From the NCBI GenBank assembly GCA_002501855.1, contig DAOM01000337.1, positions 3,103 to 13,715 of the forward strand: DNA of 10,613 nucleotides, written 5' to 3'. The number at the start of each line of letters is the position of its first letter. The stretch's first letter is position 1. The translations under genes and the position numbers were made by a program. Positions 1-7,547 of the stretch are shown here, piece by piece. This stretch comes from Candidatus Nitrosopolaris nunavutensis (GTDB lineage Archaea; Thermoproteota; Nitrososphaeria; Nitrososphaerales; Nitrososphaeraceae). Below the pieces are notes generated by a model that was given only the letters and a program-made list of their open reading frames with translations, was not told the origin of the DNA and searched no databases.

Positions 1-411
1 AACGTATGAGGCATTTCTATCTTTTCCCAAGTGAAGGAGTATATAGTGCTTCTATGGAGAGATGACCTGTTGGAGTATTATAAGCTTAAGAAAACATACA
101 AAATGATAGAAAAAGGTTACGCTTTTTAGAAATAGGGTGAAACCGTTTCATGAGGTAGTTGACACCAAAAAAATGTAACAAATGTGAGAAAAATAGCCTA
201 ATAGTGTAGACATATCCTTACACTACTGCAGCGATTCATGGCTTATTGGTGCTTTATTTAATCAAAAGAGATCTGAGCAGGTATAAATGACATTTTGAGC
301 TACCATTATAACGACTGCCGTCTTAATAATTCTACTAATGCCGCCGCCGTAAAATCTACTTACTGGCTAACCAGTTCTTTCTTATGGTATCCTAATATTG
401 ATCTCCTAACC
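1..411. other. Gene-free AT-rich stretch
   Basis: No supportable gene is seen. All frames are interrupted by frequent stops. Small structures are present: a 6-1-6 palindrome TGAAAC-C-GTTTCA at 138-150, and an inverted pair TAGTGTA/TACACTA at 202-208 and 219-225 with a 10-base loop. A plus-strand reading from the ATG at 6 gives some protein-like peptides, but it has about six in-frame stops by position 208, which is no better than chance for this composition. Confidence 0.5.
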
Positions 412-865
412 TCATATTCCTGTTACATTAATACTATGATATCTTACAAAGGTAGGCTGCTTATTATTGCTCAGAGCAGACTTAGGAAAACAGGAATACT
501 TAGCTGTTATCTAAGTTAGTCCTGGTTTAATGTAACGTAACTTGGATTGTCCGTAACTTTCCATAACCTATAGTCTCTAGTTCCATCAATACTACCGTTA
601 CATGTAGGTATAGCTTTCTGGTATGGATGAATTCCATTTATAATAACACAAACCACACATTGGCTAGTAGCGTTGGTTGCTGTGGATGTGCCCGTTATGT
701 TGACAATGCTACCAGCCACTATTTTTTGAGCTTTAGTCGGTAAAAGTATTTTTAGAAAGGCGTATGCTAAATTACTAGCACTAACAAAACCAGCGGCTAA
801 AATACTAATTGCTATAGTTAGAACTAATAGGTCTAGTTATTGTTTTAGTTGTGATTCTCTCTCAT
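412..865 (-). pseudogene. Decayed secreted/surface protein gene with signal peptide
   Basis: Read on the minus strand, this stretch gives a broken secreted protein. From about 830 a hydrophobic export signal is visible (LLVLTIAISILAAGFVSAS, then NLAYA). It is followed by VAGSIVNITGTSTATNATSQ, a Cys pair (CVVC), the segment VIINGIHPYQ and a Trp-containing segment ending in YVTLN. The longest open piece is 516-719. Shifting one base at 526-530 lets the homology-like reading continue as PGLT-stop-ITAKYSC and then HSINVTGI, ending at a TGA at 412-414. Lesions inferred: a frameshift near 831 (the only ATG, at 863-865, is out of frame and quickly stopped), a one-base deletion near 526-530, and TAG at 511-513 where Lys is expected. 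From memory, the VNG.xPYQ ... NKITAKYSC ... SVNVTG pattern matches a family of secreted thaumarchaeal proteins of unknown function. Its role is unknown. Confidence 0.6.
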
Positions 866-920
866 GTTTATAGCCAATCTCTCAGTAATAGTATGAAACT
901 ATAAGAATTCCTCACTTTGA

Positions 921-939
921 GAGTCCAGTAAGGGAGTAA
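921..939 (+). repeat. Direct repeat copy 1, GAGTCCARTAAGGGAGTAA
   Basis: This copy reads GAGTCCAGTAAGGGAGTAA. It matches the copy at 1145-1163 at 18 of 19 bases, about 224 bases away. It lies between the secreted-protein pseudogene and the methyltransferase. Confidence 0.7.
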
Positions 940-1129
940 TATTGTCCGAACCCGCATCATAAGGATATGCAAAGATAGTCGCATAGTAGTCGTGACGTAC
1001 AAGGCACTCCTTTGAAACATCTATTTTATTATTCAATCGACTTTGACATTACGTATCTAGACGAACTCAAACGGCGAATTAGAAAGTTCATGGGAATGAT
1101 CAAGTCTTAGAGTAATATCTAAAAGATTG

Positions 1130-1163
1130 TTACTCCCTTTAAGGGAGTCCAATAAGGGAGTAA
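1130..1163 (+). repeat. Direct repeat copy 2 with nested inverted repeats
   Basis: TTACTCCCTT (1130-1139) is the exact reverse complement of AAGGGAGTAA (1154-1163). A second, tighter palindrome, ACTCCCTT-T-AAGGGAGT, lies at 1132-1148. The direct repeat GAGTCCAATAAGGGAGTAA spans 1145-1163. The site ends about 58 bases upstream of the methyltransferase TATA box, so it could be a regulator-binding cluster or the remnant of a small mobile repeat. Its function is inferred only. Confidence 0.6.
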
Positions 1164-1220
1164 CTAATAAAACAATCCTCATCGCGGGCAATTTTACAGG
1201 ATCAGTAGATGAGAAAAGCC

Positions 1221-1228
1221 TATAATAC
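1221..1228 (+). promoter_or_regulatory. TATA box of the methyltransferase gene
   Basis: TATAATAC is centred about 30 bases before the ATG at 1254. That spacing in archaea puts transcription start at or just before the ATG, giving a leaderless or very short leader message. It lies inside the longer open frame that begins at 1209, which argues against the 1209 start. Confidence 0.5.
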
Positions 1229-1253
1229 GCGGAGAAATAGCGAGAATAATACA

Positions 1254-2336
1254 ATGACATCAACCATAATTGATCAATCAAAGCTAAATGAGTTTATGGG
1301 AAAAATTGTATCGGATATCGGGGCGTCTTGGAGCACAATTCTGGTGTACATGGGAGAAAAACTTGGTTTATACAAAGCTATGGGAACAGCAGGACAACCA
1401 TTTACTTCTACTCAGCTTGCCAAGAAAACTAATACTTCTGAAAGATATGTAAGAGAATGGTTGGCAAATCAGGCAGCAAGTGGATATATTACGTATAATT
1501 CCAATACATCAGAATACACCCTTCCTCCAGAACACGCACTAGCTTTAGCAGACGAAAAAAGTCCAGTGTATGCTCTAGGTGCTTTTCAAATCACCATGTC
1601 GTTACATAAGGATGAACCAAAAATAACAAATGCGTTTAAAACAGGAATTGGTGTTGATTGGGGCGAACATGATTCAGGGCTGTTCGAAGGCACAGAACGT
1701 TTCTTTAGACCCAGTTATGTCTCCAACTTGGTAAGTTCATGGATTCCTGCACTTGAAAACGGAAAAGTGGAAGAGAAATTTAAACAAGGAGGTGCAAAAG
1801 TAGCGGATGTTGGTTGTGGTCATGGTGCTTCTACCATATTGATGGCCAAGGCCTATCCTAATTGTAAATTCGTTGGCTTTGATTATCATGTACCTTCTAT
1901 CGAATGGGCGCGCAAAAAAGCTAATGAAGAAGGAGTAGCAGATAGAGTAGCATTTGAAGTTGCCAAGTCTACTGATTTCCCTGGTAATGACTATGATTTG
2001 GTCGCATTCTTTGATTGCTTGCATGATATGGGCGATCCTATTGGTGCCGCTGCTCATGCTCTAAACAGTCTTAAACCGAATGGGACATTAATGATAGTTG
2101 AACCTTTTGCCAATGATAAACTAGAGGACAATCTAAAACATCCAGCAAGTAGGGTATTTTATGCTGCATCAACTATGGTATGTGTGCCTGCTTCGTTAGC
2201 ATATCATGGGCCAGCGATGGGTGCTCAGGCAGGGGAGGACGCTATTTTGAAGGTAGTAAAGGATGGAGGTTTCAAACACTTTAGGAGGGCTACGCAGACA
2301 CCGTTCAACATAGTATATGAGGCTAAAATAAAATAG
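1254..2336 (+). CDS. Class I SAM-dependent methyltransferase with N-terminal winged helix
   Basis: This 360-residue protein is a predicted cytoplasmic methyltransferase. Residues about 25-85 form a dimerisation/winged-helix module (WSTILVYMGEKLGLYKAM, then TSERYVREWLANQAASGYI). This layout is typical of the Rv2258c-like and O-methyltransferase-type families. The SAM-binding Rossmann fold follows: motif I VADVGCGHGAS at 183-193, the acidic residue ending strand 2 at D210 (VGFDYH), and motif IV region DYDLVAFFDCLHDMGDP around 246-262. The frame is also open from an ATG at 1209, but those 15 residues look uncoded and contain the TATA box, so 1254 is preferred. The gene stands alone; the next plus-strand gene begins 322 bases on under its own promoter. 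The methyl acceptor cannot be read from the sequence. The fold is confident; substrate and pathway are unknown. Confidence 0.9.
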   Translation: MTSTIIDQSKLNEFMGKIVSDIGASWSTILVYMGEKLGLYKAMGTAGQPFTSTQLAKKTNTSERYVREWLANQAASGYITYNSNTSEYTLPPEHALALADEKSPVYALGAFQITMSLHKDEPKITNAFKTGIGVDWGEHDSGLFEGTERFFRPSYVSNLVSSWIPALENGKVEEKFKQGGAKVADVGCGHGASTILMAKAYPNCKFVGFDYHVPSIEWARKKANEEGVADRVAFEVAKSTDFPGNDYDLVAFFDCLHDMGDPIGAAAHALNSLKPNGTLMIVEPFANDKLEDNLKHPASRVFYAASTMVCVPASLAYHGPAMGAQAGEDAILKVVKDGGFKHFRRATQTPFNIVYEAKIK

Positions 2337-2610
2337 ATAGAAACTCTCTCTTTAGAAGATAACATTCCTCTACATTAGTTGTACGCTCCCATGCACGTCG
2401 ATCCCACTTGGCACACGTTGCCGCTACTTCATAGTCTTTTAGACAGGTTCCTTCTGGTTGAAGCTAATGATTGTTATTTTCCGTGCTTAAGGCAAATAAT
2501 AACTAACTTTGAATGCGCCACATCAACCTACAAGATGCAATTTTCGCGTATTTTAAAAGAGCTATGCCTACTGAACACGCATAATCTTAAGTTTGCATCT
2601 TGAAACTTGC

Positions 2611-2620
2611 ATATAAAATA
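2611..2620 (+). promoter_or_regulatory. TATA box of the substrate-binding protein gene
   Basis: ATATAAAATA lies about 44 bases before the ATG at 2659. With usual archaeal spacing, transcription would begin near 2640, leaving a leader of about 15-20 bases without an obvious Shine-Dalgarno motif. Confidence 0.5.
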
Positions 2621-2622
2621 GG

Positions 2623-2637
2623 ATGAATAATATTCAT
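2623..2637 (+). promoter_or_regulatory. Candidate operator palindrome
   Basis: ATGAATA-A-TATTCAT is a perfect 7-1-7 palindrome. It sits between the TATA box (2611-2620) and the expected start site near 2640, where a bound repressor would block transcription. No regulator gene is visible in the window, so the role is inferred from position and symmetry. Confidence 0.4.
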
Positions 2638-2658
2638 GTAAAATAATCTCCAGAAACT

Positions 2659-3762
2659 ATGGATAAAAAAATAGTAAAAAAACTAACGATAGGTGCCCTT
2701 GTAATAATACTTGCTGCAGTTATGGTGCACACACCGGTTACAGGATTTGTACATGCTCAAAGCGCAACGAAGGTTTTGAGAATAGGATATTTTCCTAACA
2801 TAAACCATGCTCAAGCAGTAATCGGGTTTGGGAGTGGAGAATTCCAAAAGGAACTTGGAAGCAGTATACAAGTACAGCCATACATATTCAACGCAGGGTC
2901 ATCAGCTATTCAAGCTCTTCTAGCAAATAGAATAGACGTCACGTACGTTGGCCCTGGCCCAGCAGTAAATGGCTATGTAGCATCTCAAGGAACGGATCTC
3001 AGAATAATTTCAGGTGCGGCAAGTGGTGGTGCTGTTTTTGTAGTCAGAAATGATTCCGGAATTAAATCTCCTAAGGATTTTGCAAATAAAGTATTTGCTT
3101 CACCTCAACTCGGAAACACGCAGGATATTTCTCTTCGAAAATATTTGCAAGATAATGGATACAAAACGAAGGACAATGGAGGAAATGTAACTGTGACACC
3201 TGTTGATAATCCAATTATTCTTACATTATTTTTAAAGAAACAGATAGATGGTGCATGGGTACCGGAACCTTGGGGTGCGAGATTAGTTAATGAAGCTGGA
3301 GGAAGAATATTGGTAGATGAAACAACCTTGTGGCCACCAGATGGTAAGTTTGTAACAGCCAATATAGTGGCCAGAACAAACTACTTGCAACAAAATCCTG
3401 ATGTAGTCAAGAAACTACTTACAGCACATATTAACGAGACCGTATGGATAAATAATCATACAGACGCGGCAATAAAGACATTTAATACTGAATTTCAAAA
3501 ATTAACAGGTAAAACCATAAATGAAAATGAGTTGAAGCAAGCTTGGTCAAGAATACAATTCACATATGATCCACTAAAGTTATCACTCTTCCAGGGAGCC
3601 AATAATGCTTACGATATTGGATTCTTGGCAAAGGGAAAACCAAGACCAGACCTGTCAGGGATATACGATCTAACCATTCTGAATCAAGTATTGAGCGAGA
3701 AGGGGTTGCAACCAATAGGAGCAGCAGGAGGGGCAGGAGGACTGGCAGAAGCAATTCCATAA
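2659..3762 (+). CDS. NitT/TauT (SsuA-like) ABC transporter substrate-binding protein
   Basis: This 367-residue extracytoplasmic solute-binding protein resembles the NMT1/SsuA/ThiY type that captures nitrate, sulfonates, taurine or thiamine precursors. Residues 1-34 are an export signal: Lys-rich start (MDKKIVKK), hydrophobic core, and a likely cut after VHAQ or A33. The mature part begins with LRIGYFPNINHAQAVIGFG (40-58), the usual opening of the family. It continues with FNAGSSAIQALLANRIDVTYVGPGPA (77-102) and DGAWVPEPWGARLV (197-210), both family hallmarks. The C-terminus ends in a Gly/Ala-rich tail (353-362), possibly a flexible tether. No permease or ATPase gene adjoins it: the methyltransferase lies upstream and a convergent gene downstream. 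The partner transporter must be elsewhere or the protein acts alone. Substrate cannot be assigned. Family call is firm. Confidence 0.9.
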   Translation: MDKKIVKKLTIGALVIILAAVMVHTPVTGFVHAQSATKVLRIGYFPNINHAQAVIGFGSGEFQKELGSSIQVQPYIFNAGSSAIQALLANRIDVTYVGPGPAVNGYVASQGTDLRIISGAASGGAVFVVRNDSGIKSPKDFANKVFASPQLGNTQDISLRKYLQDNGYKTKDNGGNVTVTPVDNPIILTLFLKKQIDGAWVPEPWGARLVNEAGGRILVDETTLWPPDGKFVTANIVARTNYLQQNPDVVKKLLTAHINETVWINNHTDAAIKTFNTEFQKLTGKTINENELKQAWSRIQFTYDPLKLSLFQGANNAYDIGFLAKGKPRPDLSGIYDLTILNQVLSEKGLQPIGAAGGAGGLAEAIP

Positions 3763-3800
3763 CTTCTCTTATCTTATAAATCCAATTCTTTTATTTCTTT
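3763..3800 (+). terminator. T-rich terminator region after the binding-protein gene
   Basis: Directly after the stop codon the plus strand is pyrimidine- and T-rich, with TTCTTTTATTTCTTT at 3786-3800. Archaeal termination favours such T tracts without a hairpin. The assignment rests on composition and position. Confidence 0.35.
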
Positions 3801-3880
3801 ACCAATAATTCTAATTATACAAAAATGGCGGCATACTGTAAGTCATCTTAAATTGAAATGCATGAACCCATTGTATGCAC

Positions 3881-3898
3881 TAAATAAAAAATACAAAA
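3881..3898 (-). terminator. T-rich terminator region after the PolD DP2 gene
   Basis: Read on the minus strand, this piece gives TTTTGTATTTTTTATTTA, about 80-95 bases beyond the DP2 stop. It is a plausible T-tract terminator for the GGGPS-DP2 operon, in a short gap between convergent genes. Confidence 0.35.
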
Positions 3899-3974
3899 TT
3901 CAAAGTTACAGAATTAGTCAGATGCAACTCTCAAAATTATACGTCACTATTTAAAATATTATCTCGGACCAAAG

Positions 3975-6900
3975 TTAATCCATAAATTCAGTCAGAGTAA
4001 ACTGCTCTTTCTTTCGTTCCCTGAAGATCAATTTTAATTCCGTCATTAGAGATTCAACTCTGCCACGTAAGTAATCATTAACTCTGAACTGAGCACACAT
4101 ATTTATTGCAATATCGGCATATTTTTCAACCGAACCTCTAGTGACTGTTTGCAAAAGCTCATGTTCACATTCCATACACCTGCCCATAAGTGGCATTCTG
4201 CGATATTTTTCTCCACAATTGCTACACCGAAAGGATTGTGATGAGTAGGATCGCATATTGCCCATAATGTCTGGCAAAATATGTGTCGTCAGCACCATTG
4301 ATGCTACCTCATCAGGATCGACAGCATTGATTAGTTTTGCAGTAGCGAGCTGCATTTCCAATTTCTCATCCATGGAATTAAGTCTAGAATATGCACTGCG
4401 TTGTATGCTGGTCGTTAGCAGACTTGTCGAATGGGTAAATCCATAACCAAAAAATTGGTCTTCATTTCCGAGCCTGTTTTTAATAATTTCTATCTTGTTT
4501 ACAACGTCTCCAGCCTTAGCTTGTTTCAAAGTTGCTTCGTAAAATTCAAGCGGATAAACTGAGGCAACATCAATATTATGAGCTTGTCTTTGTACCTCAT
4601 TTGGTAATACAATCGGTTGAATAAGTAGTGGGGCATCCATGAGTCCACCAATTTTATCCGGCAAAAAATCATATGAAAAGTTTAGGAACGCATCAGCTAA
4701 TAGCATTATAGAGTCTGCATCACCATCACAATCCCTGCGTTTTGCAGAGTGCCATACAGGATGGGCCAAACAGACCTGGGAATTGGTAAAACCTATAATT
4801 CTTCCTATAATACCAACAGATGTATGTGGTGCCAATCCAACTATTAGGTGCCCTAACAGGTCTTCTACAGAGAATGAGTTATAGAATGGCTCAAGCCCGT
4901 ATAATTTTACAAGTTCTTCATCAATAAAGTTGGCTACATTGAGCAAATGTTTAGCGCAATCCAAAGGTAGTACCACGTCTTGCATCAGCAGTTCGACCAA
5001 TTGATCAGCCGATACTATCTCTCTACCAAGATAATCTCTTGTATAACCCAATTCCTTTAATTTTTGTATACTACTTATAGTCCACTCAGGTTTAAAGTGG
5101 GTCAGAGGTTCGTTCGTTGCATCAAATCTAATAGTCCCGTCCTTGAAACTATAGAGATCAAATTTTTGCCTCAGTATTCCTTTTTCTAATAGCTCGGCAG
5201 CTTTGTGCTTACTCATAAGACCCTTAACACCTTTTAGTGGTTCTCCTGCTATAATGCCAAGTTTTCTTTGCGCCTCTTCAACAGCTGTTTTTAGTGAATA
5301 GTTGACAGGAGAGTAAGTCTTGCCATCCTTACCACACCTATAGCACCGATTGTTATTAATGCCATCTGTAATTTCCTCCCTACAAACTACACATAGATTT
5401 CGTATGGGAGTAAGAGCATAACAGTTACGACAGCGTGTTCCAATTGAAGGCAGTTTGCAATTGTTACAAAATCTATTTGCAATTTCAGCATAAAAAGATT
5501 CATCCTTTGCTGCTCTTAAAATATCGCGTGTTGCGCCTCCTTTGATACCAATAGGAAACAATACGTGAACAGGAGGTTTCATTTTACGTTCAGCAGCCTT
5601 TTCGGGGCGTCCTACTCTAACTGCGATTGAAGAGGCAAATTTTGCTCTGATTTCAACTCCGGATGTCTTTGAAATAAATTCTAATGTATCCTTAGCTTCA
5701 AGAAAGCAATCGGCATCATAACCAACCGGTGATGATGACGGAAACGCAGCGTTTCTCTCAGCAGAAGTAGGGATCAGTAACTTGGTTAGCGTATACGCAT
5801 GATCTAGGTTATCGATCTCAATAATTTTACCCTCATTTTTTACTGAATGGATTATACCAAGTTTTTCCAAGATATCTTTTAACTTTGGATTATCATTGAG
5901 GAATTGTAAAGCGGGAGGAGAAGGAGAAGAATAAGAAGAACTACTGTTATCAGTTAGCTTAGCATTTTGTTGATACTGAAAATATTTTTCTCTCAGTAAT
6001 AAAACTTCATCGATGCTGACACAATCCCAATAGAACGAATATCTCGGATGAAGTGGAATGTTAAACCTTCTGCTGATTTCAAATGCCTCTTCAACTGTAG
6101 GTACTGTTGAGAAAGGCTCTTTTGATAATTGGATTAGTCTTTTGCTTAATTTTTCTCCAGTTAGGATGGAGTCCGAGGTTTGCAATGCCAGCAATTTTGC
6201 CTGTAACTGTAATGACCAAACTTCTTCCACATAACTCGCTGGGAGCAGCTGAGCATTATTTTCAAGAAAATCGCCATAACTTATTAGAATATCGCCCATG
6301 TAGAGTATTTTGTCGATGTTAGGTCGGATCCGTGCAGCCTGTTCCACTGTTGATACCTGTATGACATTACCATTATCAAGCCTAACAACTGGAGGCTCAA
6401 TGGTGTCTACAAGTGCTATACTGGATGCCTTTCCGGGTACATCTATTTTGATTTGTGTACCCACAACAATGGCATGATTTAATAATATGGGCACAACAGG
6501 ATGAATTCCGATAGTTGCCAAACCAGTATTGTAGCATCGACCGTACCTTAACCGGAAGCCACCGATTTTCTTACTCATTGAAAGCACTGGCCTACCGGTA
6601 ATCACTTCAGACATTCTGTGATTAGCCGCATCATCATTGCCTGTTTGAATAGCTCCTTGCAGTTCCTTGAGCCAATTCCAGCCATCTAGTTTTAATGTCT
6701 CAACCATTTTGAGTAACTTTCTGCTGCGACCGATCAGACCGTCATTCATTACCCTCAGCGCACCGCCTCGTACCCTGTCGGTATGGATTCTCTTCATCCC
6801 TCTATGACCCAAAACCTCTACCGGATCAGTATCTATCCCATCGAGCTCCACCGGTAAGTTGGTTATACATTTAACTACATCTTCATCTAAAACCTTAAAC

Positions 6901-7547
6901 TGGAAATTTCCAACTTCACGCTCATAAATTCTGAGTTCTTCGACAAATCTTCCTGTCTCGTCATCGTATGAATTTGCAGCATATTTTTCTAAGCCAGTAA
7001 TTTTTCTTACGTGATCTGCTATTAGCATTGTAAATGCGGCCTCAGTTCCTCCAGCAGACCTGATAGGCCCGGCAAACGATATGGACAGGTATTGGCTTCC
7101 GTCATTGTTACTCTTTAGTTGCACATCAGCAATTCCTTGTAAAGGAGCAATTGTCATACCTTCGGTAACTATAGCTAGACTAACACGTACAGCATTGTCC
7201 ATTCTCGTACGTAAGTCACCATTGCCATATTCTGCCAAAGCTATCTCTTCGGCAATTGTAAGTGCTGCCTTCTCTTTGGTTGACCACGAGAGTAAAACAC
7301 GCAATCGATCTGCAATATCAATATTATGCATTTTTGCAACTCTATCAGCTAGATCGTACGCAATTTTTGGCTCTACTCCGTCTGAAACATCTAATCCCAG
7401 TTTCCGTGCCTTCGCAGCAAGTTCAAAATTCTTTTGTACATTTTTCAAAATATTGTGTTGGTAATTTAAATAATAAGCTGGTATACGCACATCTTTTAGA
7501 CGGAGCTCAGCCTCATCGATCATTGTTATATCATGTTTTGTGGTCAT
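3975..7547 (-). CDS. polC: DNA polymerase D large (catalytic) subunit DP2
   Basis: DP2 is the DNA-synthesising subunit of archaeal replicative polymerase PolD, pairing with DP1 (exonuclease, not in this window). The 1190-residue frame is intact. Conserved blocks include FAGPIRSAGGTEAA near 158-171 and SMSKKIGGFRLRYGRCYNTG near 323-342. The catalytic aspartates are in DCDGDAD at 939-945, followed by the family block LPDKIGGLMDAPLL. Zinc-site cysteines occur at 694/697/706/709 and 719/722/735/738, and near the C-terminus at 1108/1111/1124/1127. The last residues, QFTLTEFMD (1182-1190), resemble a PCNA-binding PIP box. A Ser/Pro-rich low-complexity insert lies at about 535-545 (SSSSYSSPSPP). No intein is present, unlike several euryarchaeal DP2 genes. 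The start ATG overlaps the GGGPS stop as ATGA, implying coupled translation. Identification is very secure. Confidence 0.97.
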   Translation of the reverse strand: MTTKHDITMIDEAELRLKDVRIPAYYLNYQHNILKNVQKNFELAAKARKLGLDVSDGVEPKIAYDLADRVAKMHNIDIADRLRVLLSWSTKEKAALTIAEEIALAEYGNGDLRTRMDNAVRVSLAIVTEGMTIAPLQGIADVQLKSNNDGSQYLSISFAGPIRSAGGTEAAFTMLIADHVRKITGLEKYAANSYDDETGRFVEELRIYEREVGNFQFKVLDEDVVKCITNLPVELDGIDTDPVEVLGHRGMKRIHTDRVRGGALRVMNDGLIGRSRKLLKMVETLKLDGWNWLKELQGAIQTGNDDAANHRMSEVITGRPVLSMSKKIGGFRLRYGRCYNTGLATIGIHPVVPILLNHAIVVGTQIKIDVPGKASSIALVDTIEPPVVRLDNGNVIQVSTVEQAARIRPNIDKILYMGDILISYGDFLENNAQLLPASYVEEVWSLQLQAKLLALQTSDSILTGEKLSKRLIQLSKEPFSTVPTVEEAFEISRRFNIPLHPRYSFYWDCVSIDEVLLLREKYFQYQQNAKLTDNSSSSYSSPSPPALQFLNDNPKLKDILEKLGIIHSVKNEGKIIEIDNLDHAYTLTKLLIPTSAERNAAFPSSSPVGYDADCFLEAKDTLEFISKTSGVEIRAKFASSIAVRVGRPEKAAERKMKPPVHVLFPIGIKGGATRDILRAAKDESFYAEIANRFCNNCKLPSIGTRCRNCYALTPIRNLCVVCREEITDGINNNRCYRCGKDGKTYSPVNYSLKTAVEEAQRKLGIIAGEPLKGVKGLMSKHKAAELLEKGILRQKFDLYSFKDGTIRFDATNEPLTHFKPEWTISSIQKLKELGYTRDYLGREIVSADQLVELLMQDVVLPLDCAKHLLNVANFIDEELVKLYGLEPFYNSFSVEDLLGHLIVGLAPHTSVGIIGRIIGFTNSQVCLAHPVWHSAKRRDCDGDADSIMLLADAFLNFSYDFLPDKIGGLMDAPLLIQPIVLPNEVQRQAHNIDVASVYPLEFYEATLKQAKAGDVVNKIEIIKNRLGNEDQFFGYGFTHSTSLLTTSIQRSAYSRLNSMDEKLEMQLATAKLINAVDPDEVASMVLTTHILPDIMGNMRSYSSQSFRCSNCGEKYRRMPLMGRCMECEHELLQTVTRGSVEKYADIAINMCAQFRVNDYLRGRVESLMTELKLIFRERKKEQFTLTEFMD

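Larger units (their letters stand above)
866..1208. other. Intergenic stretch with repeats
   Basis: No gene is supported here. A minus-strand open stretch at 1057-1281 overlaps the methyltransferase start and has no recognisable content. The region is notable for copies of the AAGGGAGT(AA) motif, listed separately. Confidence 0.5.
2337..2658. other. Intergenic region with SBP promoter
   Basis: No convincing gene is seen. A TTG-started plus-strand frame at 2379-2603 has no recognisable content. A 46-codon minus-strand open stretch (2323-2463) has a protein-like composition but no start codon. A 10-base inverted pair, CAAGATGCAA (2531-2540) and TTGCATCTTG (2593-2602), lies upstream of the binding-protein promoter. 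Confidence 0.5.

Noticed and set aside
6..208. Plus-strand reading MRHFYLFPSEGVYSASMER with later protein-like pieces and a CNKCEKN motif
   Set aside because: About six in-frame stops in under 70 codons, no recognised family; this is chance level for AT-rich DNA.
202..225. TAGTGTA/TACACTA hairpin as a terminator
   Set aside because: Short AT-rich stem, no T tract after it, and no gene ending nearby.
295..519. Plus-strand open frame of 74 residues
   Set aside because: Lies antisense to the secreted-protein pseudogene, has a non-ATG start and no recognisable content.
1057..1281. Minus-strand 74-residue open frame
   Set aside because: Runs into the methyltransferase start region and crosses the repeat cluster; no motif or promoter.
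2379..2603. TTG-started plus-strand 74-residue frame
   Set aside because: Composition not protein-like (many His, Cys and Leu without pattern), no promoter or family resemblance.
3975..7547. Possible intein in DP2
   Set aside because: The catalytic block around DCDGDAD is continuous and no intein splice motifs (C-terminal HN, N-terminal C block) interrupt the protein.
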